Part shown: positions 10,986 to 20,612 of the stretch, piece by piece
Numbering within the stretch: the stretch's first letter is position 1
Layout: the number at the start of each line of letters is the position of its first letter
NCBI GenBank assembly: GCA_025024175.1
Contig: QCXZ01000137.1
Span: 29,317,327 to 29,381,326 of the forward strand
DNA from: Rhyzopertha dominica
Lineage: Eukaryota > Arthropoda > Insecta > Coleoptera > Bostrichidae
Reading direction: 5' to 3'
Length of the DNA: 64,000 nucleotides
Notes under the pieces: model-generated
The model's database searches: none
Seen by the model: only the letters and a program-made list of their open reading frames with translations
What the model was told of the DNA's origin: nothing
Made by a program: the position numbers and the translations under genes

Positions 10986-12340
10986 GCTTATCCAACACAA
11001 GCAGTTTGAATACACAGTAATTATTTCATATGTTAATATAACCTGTACGTTATTAGTAATGCAGTGTGAATTATAAACAAATCTTTACCAGAACATCTAA
11101 TAAAAACAACAGGTTGTAAAATGATGTGCTGTGTTGTGAGATCTGTAGATTAATTTACTTTATTATGTCAGATAACTTGATTTAACTTGAGCACTATCCT
11201 GTAACTTTAGTATTAGTCAACGCATCCATAAACAAGACACTGTCTGCAAGGTATTCACACAAGTTATAATTAACAATATGCAATAAATTAAGCAGCACAG
11301 ATGATAATAGAAATATTAGTGGATTTCCATTTCCAGTTCTTATCAACATTCCAGAGCACTACTAGAAAAAAGCCTTTTTTTCACAAGCAGATACAATCCA
11401 TACAATAAGACAAAATGGAAAATCATTAAACATTTTTACAAGGATGCCGCGTCTACAAAGGCAATAGAATGTCTCTTAAGGACCAAAACAATTGAACATA
11501 AATTTAACTGATATCACGAGAAGTAAGAGTCGGTTCATATGCCACGTTTCATGCATCAATGTTGTTGGCCTTACGTAACGGAAATTTGACCAGCGCGTTG
11601 TAGCAGTGTTGTTTCAGAACAAGTAATTTAACTGGTTTAGTTATAGATGACGTGCCAATACGCATAGCAAATATAACGTCATCATTAATAAAGCTCTTTG
11701 ATCAACAAACTAAGCATACAGTTTTGATGGTGTTATGGACTGCATACCTGTGCTTATATCAAGAAGCCTCAATTCGTTGAATTTGTGTATGTCAAAATGT
11801 AATTTTATAATGTCAATAAATTGAAGTTCGTCGTTGTTAATATCATTACAGGTGGAACAAAGTTCATTCAGAGCCACCAAGTAGTAATTAACAAGAAGCT
11901 GTAAGCTATTTCGGAAGATTTCTGGGATAAACTGCTGACACTCAAGTACAATTCTTTGACATAATTCCCCCAAAAGTGTTGGCTACGTTTCAAAGACCTT
12001 TGACTTAAAATATCCCCATTTAAAAAAATCTAAGAGTGGCATTCAGTAGGTCCTCTCCGTCCAATACAATGCCCCTGGAAATTGTCATTAAGGAATTGCC
12101 TAACGGAAGCAGCATAATGAAGAAAGCTCCTAGCCTGTTGAAAAACTAGTTCATCTTCATTAAACTTCTCAACAGATTAGCATATCGCGATATAACCGAC
12201 TGTTGAGATTTTCCTCCAGGAAGAAAGGACCTGGGATGTGGTTACCTGATATCCCAGCGTACCAGCCCACACATTAAGTTTTTTTTATCTGACAGTGTAC
12301 TTCCCGCATCAAGTATCAATAACTCGTCTCAGAAGTGTTG
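10986..12340. other. Non-coding stretch, possibly including decayed PLE sequence at its right end
   Basis: No gene is supported. The right part adjoins recognisable PLE reverse transcriptase at 12351 and may hold more of it beyond recognition. Confidence 0.4.
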
Positions 12341-12524
12341 TAAAGGAAACATGGATTATTGTCGATACGTTTCATTACCATGCCTTGATGTTCTTATCAT
12401 AGGTACTAAGACGAATCAAATCATAACTGACTGGTATCACAAACCGACTTTCTATGAAAGGTTTCTCGACTCATCCGTTATTACTAACTTATACAACCGA
12501 GCTGTTAAGTTATCACACCCTGAG

Positions 12525-13104
12525 CACAGAAAAATGAAACATCCAGAATAAGCACTCTGGGTATGAGGAAGGGTCCGCGCAGCTTCAATCCGCCATGTTT
12601 TGTGGATACTGACACTGACTGACAAGTGTCAACCGCTCACTNCACGATTACAGATGTGTTATGTAAATTACGTATTTAGACTTTTGAGTTTTGTATGTTT
12701 TTATCACTTTTGGGTTAAATAATTTTTAATAATGCAATGTAGTGCTGGCGGACGTGTTTTTGATGTAATGCAGTGCAACAGCATACGCAGGTATGCTGGA
12801 AAAGATACGTTCTTAGCTTTCCAAAGGATGTTTAGGTTTGCTGTTGCATGTGATGGTTTTGCTTAATTTGACTTAATATTTAAAACACAGCTTAACAGTG
12901 AGCAACAGCGTGTGGTGGCGATAACCTAATGGAATATGTGGTAAATCTTCATTGGTGGTATAGAGTGTGCAGTTAACATTTTGCAACCTTTATTACAATC
13001 GTGTAAATGCAGCTTTATATCCTGACAAAATGGCGGCCGGGAGACAAAAAGTATAGGGTGTTGATAGGAGTGATTATTCTGGTTAGGTATTTGTTTATTC
13101 TGTG
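12525..13104 (+). mobile_element. P-superfamily-like DNA transposon remnant, 580 bp, inside the PLE
   Basis: The host PLE text breaks after CCCTGAG (12518-12524) and resumes after a second CCCTGAG (13105-13111). This gives a 7-bp target-site duplication exactly flanking the insert. The insert begins CACAGAAAAA and ends with the complement of CACAGAATAA, a short terminal inverted repeat starting with CA, as in the P superfamily. At 12732-12830 a short reading frame looks like the start of a THAP zinc-binding domain: two cysteines, CNSIRRYAGKDTFLAF, and, one base out of frame, the FPKD that normally follows. P transposases carry an N-terminal THAP domain. The catalytic part is absent. The insertion is certain; the family call is an inference from TSD length, TIR and the THAP-like text. 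Confidence 0.6.
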
Positions 13105-13291
13105 CCCTGAGTTTCATGATAAAAACATCCAACATATTAAAGACCATCGGATAAAAAACAACTACCTTATTAAATTGTTAAATAAGATCCTTAACAATAA
13201 TATTGTTTACAATAACATAAAACATTGACAACAACCAAGTAAATTACTATAAAATCCCTTACATATCATGAGTTTCTGATAAAATTCAAAA

Positions 13292-13693
13292 ATGTTAGCA
13301 AATGAAGAAATAAAAATTGAATTTATGTGTTACAATACGGTAAAACAGTTTTATTCCAAATTAAAAACGCCGAAACTTCTGGAAACTAATGTAGTCTATA
13401 GTATACCTTGTAAAGACTGCAATTCTGTTTATATAGGTCAAACAAGGAGAGATTTCAAAACTCGTCTGAACGAACATATTAGAAGTGTTGGACCTGCTTC
13501 TTTGGCTACCTCGAATATCAAGCCTGTGTTGGCGGAACATTCTGAAAGATTCTTACATAGTTTTAATTTCGAAAAAGCAAGAATACTGGACAGAGAAGAA
13601 AAATTACATAAGAGACTCTTTAAGGAAATGATCGATATTGATTTACATCAATTTACAAACAGTATTAACACGAAACAACACAAAAAAATTTAA
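13292..13693 (+). CDS. GIY-YIG endonuclease domain of the Penelope-like element (133 aa open segment)
   Basis: This open stretch holds the PLE nuclease: VVYSIPC (residues 34-40) is the GIY-like strand, C40 and C43 form the Cys pair typical of the PLE insert between the two halves, and VYIGQTRR (46-53) is the YIG half, followed by TRLNEH (57-62). The tail after residue 100 (ARILDREEKLHKRLFKEMI) parallels the C-terminal tail at 1-153. It would nick target DNA for target-primed reverse transcription. The frame is intact but is disconnected from the upstream reverse transcriptase, so it is a domain fragment of a dead element, not a host gene. Confidence 0.75.
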   Translation: MLANEEIKIEFMCYNTVKQFYSKLKTPKLLETNVVYSIPCKDCNSVYIGQTRRDFKTRLNEHIRSVGPASLATSNIKPVLAEHSERFLHSFNFEKARILDREEKLHKRLFKEMIDIDLHQFTNSINTKQHKKI

Positions 13694-14050
13694 ACACTGT
13701 TTATTACAATTTAATTTTCAGTTATAAGAAATGAATACGTCACATCTCTTTTTTGGTTCTACGTTTTTCCACCTTAGATTGGTCTGTCTTTCGCCAGCCT
13801 TCACAAGGTGTGCATGCATCTCTGTACCCGTTTTATTTCATATTTAACTAAGTTATAAAAATTGCTATATTTTGACAGTGTTCGTTTATTGGTATGTTAC
13901 TTGCTGTTGTGTTTTAATAATATACGATTTTAATATGTTTTATTTTTACATATTTTGTGCTATTGTTAGTTCATCTGCATATTTATACTTCCATTGTTAA
14001 CTTATAATTCTAAAATGTGTTGTTACTTGTCACTATCATAGTCTTTCAGT

Positions 14051-14087
14051 GCCCTGAAGAAGATCACATATTGATCGAAACGTCGGC
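14051..14087 (+). ncRNA. Hammerhead-ribozyme-like motif at the PLE 3' end (canonical core)
   Basis: Stem I GCC (14051-14053) with GGC (14085-14087); core CUGAAGA (14054-14060), a perfect CUGANGA match; one extra A; stem II GAUC/GAUC (14062-14065 with 14073-14076); GAAA (14077-14080); loop-less stem III ACGU (14080-14083); C17 at 14084. The layout equals that at 333-372, with the same extra base between core and stem II. It lies 360 bases after the GIY-YIG stop, which fits PLE hammerheads. Confidence 0.7.
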
Positions 14088-14273
14088 TATCAATGAATAA
14101 TTTAAACACCACTGGCGTTTCTTGATATACAAATCCAAATCCAATCAAGGTTACACGTTCCATTAAGTTTTCGAAAAATTCCAGTTGTTTATCAAATACA
14201 TCTGCATTTAATTAATAGAAACTTGCAATATCGTTCGAACAGAATGAGAGCAACATTACCCAAAGCAGCAACA

Positions 14274-14281
14274 ACAGTAGC
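14274..14281. repeat. Left target-site duplication ACAGTAGC of the hAT element
   Basis: This octamer abuts the left TIR; the same octamer abuts the right TIR at 21789-21796. Confidence 0.9.
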
Positions 14282-14891
14282 CAAGGGCGGATCCAGGGGG
14301 GGGGTCATGGGGGTCATGACCCCCCCCTGGGCCTGGGCTGGGTGTAGTACTTTCTATGATGGCGAGTGCCTACATCCACCAACAACAAGCACTATTATCC
14401 CTTTTAATCAAAAAATTACAACGTCGCAATTTATTCCCAGAGTAACGAGTGGCAACATAATTTTGGGGGAAAATTGTATGACAGCATTGGATTTTTGACA
14501 GTTTAGCTGTTTAGAACACGTGACTTTCGAAATGTCGATGGAAGGGTATACATAAAAACAATGCTACTTCTAACGCTCTGTCATAGAAATCCCATTACTT
14601 AATACTAATGTCAATCATTAGAGCTGAGACTTTTGATTCGAATCAAATCATTCCTTCAATCGCGTAGATTCGAATAATTCAAATCGTTCATGAATCATTA
14701 CCAAAAACGAGTTACCGAGCTGTAAGACCTTGTTAAAGAGAGTTGCAAAGTGCGTAGCGTAACCAGTAACTGTAGCAGTGTTAACTTTTTGATTTTTTTT
14801 ATTTACTATTGCTTTAACGATAAAAAAATCATACCTAACAAATCAGTATGTATAGTAGAATTATAATGGTTTGATATTTGCTAATAATTAT

Positions 14892-15304
14892 TGCAACGCA
14901 GAGTCAGTGGTATCACGGCCCGCTCAACGCCTGTGGGCAGGCAACCCGACGTGCTAGAGTGTTCGAGATTAATCTATGCGAAAGGCTCTAGTAAAGTCTA
15001 GGAAGGTTCGAAATCGAGAGCCTTCGCGAATGTGCCAGACACGCCAAGTAAGTGGGGAGTCTGCGGATATATAAGCGGCCAGAGACGGAAGTGAGAGAGT
15101 TAGACAGTCTATGAACGAGCGCGAGTTTTGAAAGTGACGGAAAGTGATATAAGTAAACTGTAGTGTTTTTAAAAGTGGTGTATAGTTGAGTAAAGTTTGT
15201 TAATTGTTAAAGTAATTGTGAATAGTGCTTGTTAGTGTTTTGAACTGTTAAATAAAGTGTTTTAAATCAGAAATCCAGAATTTTCGAACCCGAATTCCGT
15301 AACA
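14892..15304 (+). repeat. 5' LTR
   Basis: A 413-bp repeat identical to 20200-20612. It contains a TATA box at 15068-15074 and AATAAA at 15251-15256, so U3, R and U5 are all present. Confidence 0.95.
15068..15074 (+). promoter_or_regulatory. LTR TATA box (TATATAA)
   Basis: TATATAA lies in a GC-richer context 177 bases into the 5' LTR, with the poly(A) signal 177 bases further on. It is the likely core promoter of the retroelement RNA; the copy in the 3' LTR is at 20376-20382. Confidence 0.75.
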
Positions 15305-15306
15305 AT

Positions 15307-15325
15307 TGGTGTCAGAAGTGGGATT
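15307..15325 (+). other. Primer-binding site complementary to tRNA-Leu
   Basis: Two bases after the 5' LTR, TGGTGTCAGAAGTGGGATT is complementary to the 3' end of an animal leucine tRNA including CCA (19 matching positions from memory of tRNA-Leu). This indicates minus-strand priming by tRNA-Leu. Confidence 0.8.
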
Positions 15326-15393
15326 TTGGATTTCTGGAGTGTTCTACGGACCGGATAGACAGTGTTTGGAGAAGTTTTAGAAAATTCTAGTTT

Positions 15394-18300
15394 ATGCCAG
15401 TAACAAGAAGACAATCGGCCAATATGGAAGCACAACTAGAACAGTTAATGCAAATGATGCAGAAAATGCAAGAAAACATGACAGAGCAGATAAAAGCCTG
15501 TCAAGAGGACATGAAAACCGGACAAGAAGAAATGAAGACAGAATTCAAAATCGGACAGGAAGAAATTAAGAAGAAAATAATAATGGCTGTGCAAGAACAA
15601 CTTAAAACCGAAATAGAGGAAATCAGAACAAGCCAAAATAAAATTGAAGAACGGATCGACAGTGTAACAGAAGAGCTTAAAGTTACACAGAATGCAGTCG
15701 AAGAGAAAGTGGAGCTTGTCGAAGAAAAGGTCAACAAAGTAGAGGAAAAACTTTGCAATAAATTCGAAGAAAAAGTTCTACACATGAAAGGAGAATTTGG
15801 AAAGGAAATTTTGACAGTAAAAAGAGACCTGGAAAGAATGAAAACCCACGGTATGACGTCTTCGCCAGTTATTGGAAATAACAAGATAAAACCACCGACT
15901 TATGATGGTCACACATCATTTGAGACTTACAAGCTGCAGTTTGAAATGGCAGGAAAGGCAAATAACTGGAGTAATGAAGAAAAGGTTATGGCTTTGGTGG
16001 TAGCTCTACGTGGACCGGCTCTTGATTTACTTCGTACGCTGCCCGAAGCAGAGAAGGGTGATTACCAGAAGCTTACTGCAGCACTGGAATTGCATTTTGG
16101 AGAACAACACCTACAACAGCTGTTTCGTACCCAGCTGAAGACCCGTAAACAAAAAGTCGGTGAGACCCTGCAAGACTTCGAAGCGGACGTAAGGAAACTT
16201 ATGCATCTGGCATATCCGACAGCCCCAACTGAGCTTGTGGAGGAGCTGGCAACGCGGAGTTTTATCGAAGGTGTAAGAGATGACACTGTGAGGAACGCTT
16301 TGCTGCTAGCCACTTACACCACTACGAGAGAAGCCCTAGGGAAAGCTTTGGAGATCGAGGCGGCTTACAAGGCTTCAGCTGCCAACTGGGGCCAGTGTAA
16401 GGTACGTGGAACACAGGTCGAAGAGGAGACCGATTCACTGAAAGCAATCATGCGGGAGTTGAAAGAATTCCTAGCTGCGAATAAATCCGCCGGATGTCAG
16501 ACCTGCTACCGCTGCGGAAGGACGGGGCACTTCAAGAGGGACTGCAGGGCGTCACTTCCTGCAGCGTCCAGAAGTAGGGAGTACCAAGGAAAACTAAGTT
16601 CAGTCGGTGTTACGGGGCGCACACCGACTGCCCGAGAAGACAAAGCCCCCAAGATTGTTTCCGTCAACCTGCTACGACACAACAACGTGGATAGCCTCAC
16701 AATGATGGCAACCGTGAGTGGAAAGAAGACGCAAGTGACCGTGGATACTGGAGCTATGGTTTCAATCATAAAGAAGAACATCGTACCGACAGTGAGACCC
16801 CTGACGGAGAAGGTTCTTCTGCGAACAGTGACAGGTGAAACGTCGCCGGCGATAGGTGAAGCTGAGGTTGAAGTGGAACTAGGGCAGCTTCGTATACGTC
16901 ACAGGGTATTGGTGGCGGACATTGACGACGATTTCATCATGGGGATGGACCTGATAGGGAAGTACGGACTTGCATATGATCCAGAAGAGCGGATTCTGAA
17001 AATCGGAAACGAGAGCTTCGTGCTAGAAACACCTGGAGGCGAAGCAAGGTGCGTGAGGCTATATGCTAGTGAAACCGTCCGAATAAGAGGAAGCAGCGAG
17101 CAGATCATCAACGCTGCGATGGGGAACGATCTTGGGAGCTGCGTTGGATTAGTAGAACCGACTGAAGACTCACACAAACACTTGTTGGTTGCAAGAACGC
17201 TTATCAAGACCTCCAAGACGGTGCCGGTGAGGGTTGCAAACATCGCTCCTGTGGGAACGACAATAAGAAAAGGAGATCTTTTGGCAACATGTACTCCCGT
17301 AACGAGGATAAACACCTGTGAGGATATGGAAGACACGCAGAAGACGCCAAGAACGCCGGCACAGCTCAACATCGATTTGAAACATCTTACCAAGGAGGAA
17401 GCACGAAGAGCCCGAGAATTTCTACGATGCTATCAACATGTGTTTGCCGAACCGGACACACCAATGGGGAGAACAGACATCGTCCAGCACAGGATCAATA
17501 CCGGAGATGCTCAACCTATTCGACAGGCACCTAGGAGACTACCGTTGGCAAGACAAGAACAGGTTGAGAAGATGGTGAAAGAAATGACGGAGCAAGGTGT
17601 AATCGAGGAGTCCAACAGTCCATGGTCTTCACCAGTGGTTCTCGTCACCAAGAAGGATGGATCGCTCCGATTCTGTGTTGACTACCGAAAGCTGAATGAC
17701 ATAACGAAGAAGGACAGTTATCCCCTACCCAGAATCGACGACACATTGACCACTCTTTCCGGATCTACATGGTTTTCAACACTGGATTTGAAAAGTGGAT
17801 ACTGGCAGGTTGGGATCCATCCAGAAGACAAAGAGAAGACTGCTTTCACCACCAGTTGCGGTCTTTACCAGTTCACGGTAATGCCATTTGGCCTCTGCAA
17901 CGCTCCGGCTACATTTGAGAGACTAATGGAACTGGTATTACGTGGACTCACTTGGAAAATCTGCCTGGTCTACCTGGACGACGTTATGGTTATGGGCCGT
18001 GATTTTGAAGAGCATTTAAAGAACCTACAAGAAGTATTCGACCGGTTTAGAGCAACCAACCTGAAGCTGAACCCGAAGAGGTGTGCACTTTTCCAGAAGA
18101 AAGTGGAATTCCTTGGCCATACGGTTTCTGCGGATGGGATTCAGACCAGTGATGACAAGATCAAGGCAATCCGCGATTGGCCACGTCCTCGGGATAAGCA
18201 TGAAGTGAGGAGTTTTCTGGGAATTTGTACGTATTACAGAAGATTTGTGGAAGGGATCGCTAAAATCGCGGCACCATTACACCAACTTACGGAACCGAAG

Positions 18301-18480
18301 ACGACTTTTGCATGGAGCCACGTTCATGAGGAAGCCTTCAGGAAGTTGAAGTCAGCCTTGTGCAGTAGTCCAATTTTGGCATACCCCGAAGACACGGAAA
18401 GTTTATTCTGGATACAGATGCCAGCAAGGTTGGGATTGGAGCTGTACTATCTCAGGTACAGGACGGCGAAGAAAAAGTAA
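15394..18480 (+). CDS. Gag-Pol polyprotein of the Gypsy element: gag, protease, reverse transcriptase, start of RNase H (frame then broken)
   Basis: Residues 10-150 form a long Lys/Glu-rich heptad region (coiled coil) ahead of the gag core (about 165-350). A CCHC knuckle C-x2-C-x4-H-x4-C is at 371-384. The aspartic protease has D451-T-G-A and, downstream, IMGMDLIGKYGL. Reverse transcriptase spans about 712-890, with LRFCVDYRKLN at 758-768, the first catalytic Asp in STLDLKSGYWQV (D798) and Y860-L-D-D863. RNase H starts near 950. Gag and pol share one frame, with no shift between them. The frame goes wrong near residue 1002 (18396-18401): reading jumps to a foreign tail and stops at 18480, while homology continues one frame back. 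The product is therefore a truncated polyprotein lacking integrase. The start ATG is the first in this frame after the primer site and fits gag. Confidence 0.92.
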   Translation: MPVTRRQSANMEAQLEQLMQMMQKMQENMTEQIKACQEDMKTGQEEMKTEFKIGQEEIKKKIIMAVQEQLKTEIEEIRTSQNKIEERIDSVTEELKVTQNAVEEKVELVEEKVNKVEEKLCNKFEEKVLHMKGEFGKEILTVKRDLERMKTHGMTSSPVIGNNKIKPPTYDGHTSFETYKLQFEMAGKANNWSNEEKVMALVVALRGPALDLLRTLPEAEKGDYQKLTAALELHFGEQHLQQLFRTQLKTRKQKVGETLQDFEADVRKLMHLAYPTAPTELVEELATRSFIEGVRDDTVRNALLLATYTTTREALGKALEIEAAYKASAANWGQCKVRGTQVEEETDSLKAIMRELKEFLAANKSAGCQTCYRCGRTGHFKRDCRASLPAASRSREYQGKLSSVGVTGRTPTAREDKAPKIVSVNLLRHNNVDSLTMMATVSGKKTQVTVDTGAMVSIIKKNIVPTVRPLTEKVLLRTVTGETSPAIGEAEVEVELGQLRIRHRVLVADIDDDFIMGMDLIGKYGLAYDPEERILKIGNESFVLETPGGEARCVRLYASETVRIRGSSEQIINAAMGNDLGSCVGLVEPTEDSHKHLLVARTLIKTSKTVPVRVANIAPVGTTIRKGDLLATCTPVTRINTCEDMEDTQKTPRTPAQLNIDLKHLTKEEARRAREFLRCYQHVFAEPDTPMGRTDIVQHRINTGDAQPIRQAPRRLPLARQEQVEKMVKEMTEQGVIEESNSPWSSPVVLVTKKDGSLRFCVDYRKLNDITKKDSYPLPRIDDTLTTLSGSTWFSTLDLKSGYWQVGIHPEDKEKTAFTTSCGLYQFTVMPFGLCNAPATFERLMELVLRGLTWKICLVYLDDVMVMGRDFEEHLKNLQEVFDRFRATNLKLNPKRCALFQKKVEFLGHTVSADGIQTSDDKIKAIRDWPRPRDKHEVRSFLGICTYYRRFVEGIAKIAAPLHQLTEPKTTFAWSHVHEEAFRKLKSALCSSPILAYPEDTESLFWIQMPARLGLELYYLRYRTAKKK
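18396..18401 (+). other. Frame break in RNase H of the Gypsy element
   Basis: Homology leaves the gag-pol frame here and resumes in the frame one base earlier, consistent with loss of one base in a short A run. The site is inside RNase H, not at a gag-pol junction, and lacks a classical slippery heptamer in the zero frame, so a mutation or base-call error is likelier than programmed frameshifting. Confidence 0.8.
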
Positions 18481-18545
18481 TAGAGTATTACAGCAAGGTC
18501 CTAACTAAGCCTGAGAGGAACTACTGCGTCACGAGAAAAGAACTT

Positions 18546-20168
18546 TTGGCTATCGTGAAGTCCGTAGACCACTTCCATAAGTACCTGTACGGACGGGAAT
18601 TCCTCATAAGGACGGACCATGCAGCATTATCCTGGCTACTACGATTGAAGAACCCGGAGGGACAAGTCGCGAGGTGGATGGAGAGACTGCAGCAGTACGA
18701 CTTCAAAATCCAGCATCGTCCAGGCAGGCATCATAACAACGCTGATGCCTTGTCGAGAAGACCGTGTGGAGAATGCAAACACTGCAGGAAGGTGGATGAA
18801 CGAGAAGGCACGGTGGATATAAGAGCAGTCACCATCACACAAAGCAAGGAGTGGACTGCCGAGAAAGTCAGAACGGCTCAGCAGGAAGACAGCGACGTGG
18901 GTCCCCTCCTGAAATGGAAAGAAGAAAACAGACAACGACCTGGATGGGAAGAGGTGTCTCCAGAAAGTCCGACCCTAAAAGCGATGTGGGTTCAGTGGGA
19001 ATCCCTGCGAGTAGAAAATGGCTTGTTGAAGAGAGCGTGGGAGAGCGCCGATGGGAGGAATGTTACCATGCAGTTGGTAGTACCCAAGGAGTATGTACCT
19101 AAGGTTTTGGAAGAGGTACATGGAGGATCATCGGGCGCCCACCTGGGAGTGAATAAAACCTTGGGCAAAGTTCGTGAGCGTTTCTACTGGGTACACTGCC
19201 GAGAAGATGTGGAAAAGTGGTGCAGGAAATGCTCAACCTGCGCTGCTACCAAAGGACCGACAACACGCCTGAAGGGAAGGATGAAGCAGTACAATGTTGG
19301 AGCACCATTCGAAAGGATTGCGATTGATGTCACCGGACCATTTCCTACGACCACCAGCAACAACAAGTACATCCTCGTTGCTATGGACTACTTCAGCAAG
19401 TGGCCAGAAGCCTATGCTATACCCAACCAGGAGGCTTCAACAGTGGCTCAAGTTCTCGTCGATAATTTGGTATGCAGATTTGGAGTGCCACTGGAACTGC
19501 ATTCTGACCAAGGAAGAAACTTCGAGTCCAGGGTGTTTCAAGAACTCTGTCACTTGCTGGGTATTACTAAAACCAGAACAACACCGCTTCACCCGCAATC
19601 AGATGGAATGGTCGAGCGATTTAACCGGACAATGGAACAGTTTCTCTCCAAGGTTGTGGAGCGACACCAGACGGACTGGGATAAGCATCTTCCTCTGTTT
19701 TTGATGGCATATAGAGCGGCCATCCACGAGACTACGGGGCAGACACCGGCGAAAGTAGTTCTAGGAAGAGAACTAAGGTTGCCTTGCGATTTGGTGTTTG
19801 GCTCTGCGGGAACATCCAATGAAGAGGGAGCAACTAGTTACGTCGAAAATCTTCGGGAGTCGCTATTGATAACACACCAGCTGGTGAGACAGAGAATGAA
19901 CATTGCGAGCGATCGCATGAAAGCTCGGTACAATGTCAGAGCCAATCCCAGACAGTTCAACGAAGGAGACTTAGTGTGGCTCTACAATCCACAAAGGAAG
20001 AAGGGGCTTTCACCTAAGTTATCGCCATCCTGGGAAGGACCCTACCGTATAGTGAAAAGGATTAACGATGTAGTTTATAGAATCCAGCGCAGCCCAAGAT
20101 CGAAGATGAAGGTGGTACACTTGAATCGTTTAAGTGAGTACCACGGAAATGTTGAAGACTGGAACTGA
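18546..20168 (+). CDS. Gypsy Pol, remainder: C-terminal RNase H and integrase (540 aa from first Met; homology begins earlier)
   Basis: Homology in this frame begins right after the break near 18399; 18546 is only the first ATG. RNase H continues with LIRTDHAALSWLL and ends with NNADALSRR, whose D67 is a catalytic acid. Integrase follows: zinc-binding H192-x6-H199 and C229-x2-C232, catalytic core D261 (AIDVTGPFP), D321 (HSDQGRNFE) and E357 (GMVERFNRTME), with 35 residues between D321 and E357, the D,D35E spacing. A GPY/F-type motif GPYRIVKRI starts at 498. No chromodomain follows; the protein ends at TGA 20166-20168. All catalytic residues are present, so this half looks undamaged. Confidence 0.92.
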   Translation: MAIVKSVDHFHKYLYGREFLIRTDHAALSWLLRLKNPEGQVARWMERLQQYDFKIQHRPGRHHNNADALSRRPCGECKHCRKVDEREGTVDIRAVTITQSKEWTAEKVRTAQQEDSDVGPLLKWKEENRQRPGWEEVSPESPTLKAMWVQWESLRVENGLLKRAWESADGRNVTMQLVVPKEYVPKVLEEVHGGSSGAHLGVNKTLGKVRERFYWVHCREDVEKWCRKCSTCAATKGPTTRLKGRMKQYNVGAPFERIAIDVTGPFPTTTSNNKYILVAMDYFSKWPEAYAIPNQEASTVAQVLVDNLVCRFGVPLELHSDQGRNFESRVFQELCHLLGITKTRTTPLHPQSDGMVERFNRTMEQFLSKVVERHQTDWDKHLPLFLMAYRAAIHETTGQTPAKVVLGRELRLPCDLVFGSAGTSNEEGATSYVENLRESLLITHQLVRQRMNIASDRMKARYNVRANPRQFNEGDLVWLYNPQRKKGLSPKLSPSWEGPYRIVKRINDVVYRIQRSPRSKMKVVHLNRLSEYHGNVEDWN

Positions 20169-20186
20169 TCGGGACGATCAGTCTTT

Positions 20187-20197
20187 AAGGAGGGGGT
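20187..20197 (+). other. Polypurine tract of the Gypsy element
   Basis: AAGGAGGGGG lies just before the 3' LTR, three to four bases from its TG start, and is the likely plus-strand primer. Confidence 0.8.
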
Positions 20198-20199
20198 AG

Positions 20200-20612
20200 T
20201 GCAACGCAGAGTCAGTGGTATCACGGCCCGCTCAACGCCTGTGGGCAGGCAACCCGACGTGCTAGAGTGTTCGAGATTAATCTATGCGAAAGGCTCTAGT
20301 AAAGTCTAGGAAGGTTCGAAATCGAGAGCCTTCGCGAATGTGCCAGACACGCCAAGTAAGTGGGGAGTCTGCGGATATATAAGCGGCCAGAGACGGAAGT
20401 GAGAGAGTTAGACAGTCTATGAACGAGCGCGAGTTTTGAAAGTGACGGAAAGTGATATAAGTAAACTGTAGTGTTTTTAAAAGTGGTGTATAGTTGAGTA
20501 AAGTTTGTTAATTGTTAAAGTAATTGTGAATAGTGCTTGTTAGTGTTTTGAACTGTTAAATAAAGTGTTTTAAATCAGAAATCCAGAATTTTCGAACCCG
20601 AATTCCGTAACA
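20200..20612 (+). repeat. 3' LTR
   Basis: 413 bp identical to the 5' LTR, with TATA at 20376-20382 and AATAAA at 20559-20564. TTAT follows as the target duplication. Confidence 0.95.

Larger units (their letters stand above)
12351..14140 (+). mobile_element. Penelope-like retroelement, decayed, interrupted by a P-like insertion
   Basis: In order on the plus strand: the end of the reverse transcriptase (SLPCLDVLIIGTKT then ITDWYHKPTFYERFL, about 12366-12465, and LSHPE at 12509-12524), an unrelated insertion (12525-13104), the resumed PLE text EFHDKNIQHIKDH from about 13109, the GIY-YIG endonuclease at 13292-13693, a 3' UTR, and a hammerhead motif at 14051-14087. The reverse transcriptase part before the insertion has lost residues after TFYERFL, and frames are shifted between 13228 and 13292, so the copy is inactive. 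The left boundary is not visible. Confidence 0.75.
14892..20612 (+). mobile_element. Ty3/Gypsy-type LTR retrotransposon, near-intact and recently inserted
   Basis: Two 413-bp LTRs (14892-15304 and 20200-20612), which I compared base by base and found identical, begin TG and end CA. The element is flanked by a 4-bp target duplication TTAT (14888-14891 and 20613-20616). In order: 5' LTR, tRNA-Leu primer site, a continuous gag-protease-reverse transcriptase-RNase H frame, a single frame break, the rest of RNase H and integrase, a polypurine tract, 3' LTR. No envelope gene is present: the integrase stop lies 31 bases before the 3' LTR. Domain order RT-RNaseH-INT places it in Ty3/Gypsy. The clade is not assigned. 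Confidence 0.95.

Noticed and set aside
16899..17393. 164-codon minus-strand frame inside the Gypsy pol
   Set aside because: It is a shadow of the gag-pol coding sequence on the other strand.
15394..20168. Possible endogenous virus with envelope
   Set aside because: No reading frame exists between the integrase stop and the 3' LTR, so the element is an LTR retrotransposon without env.
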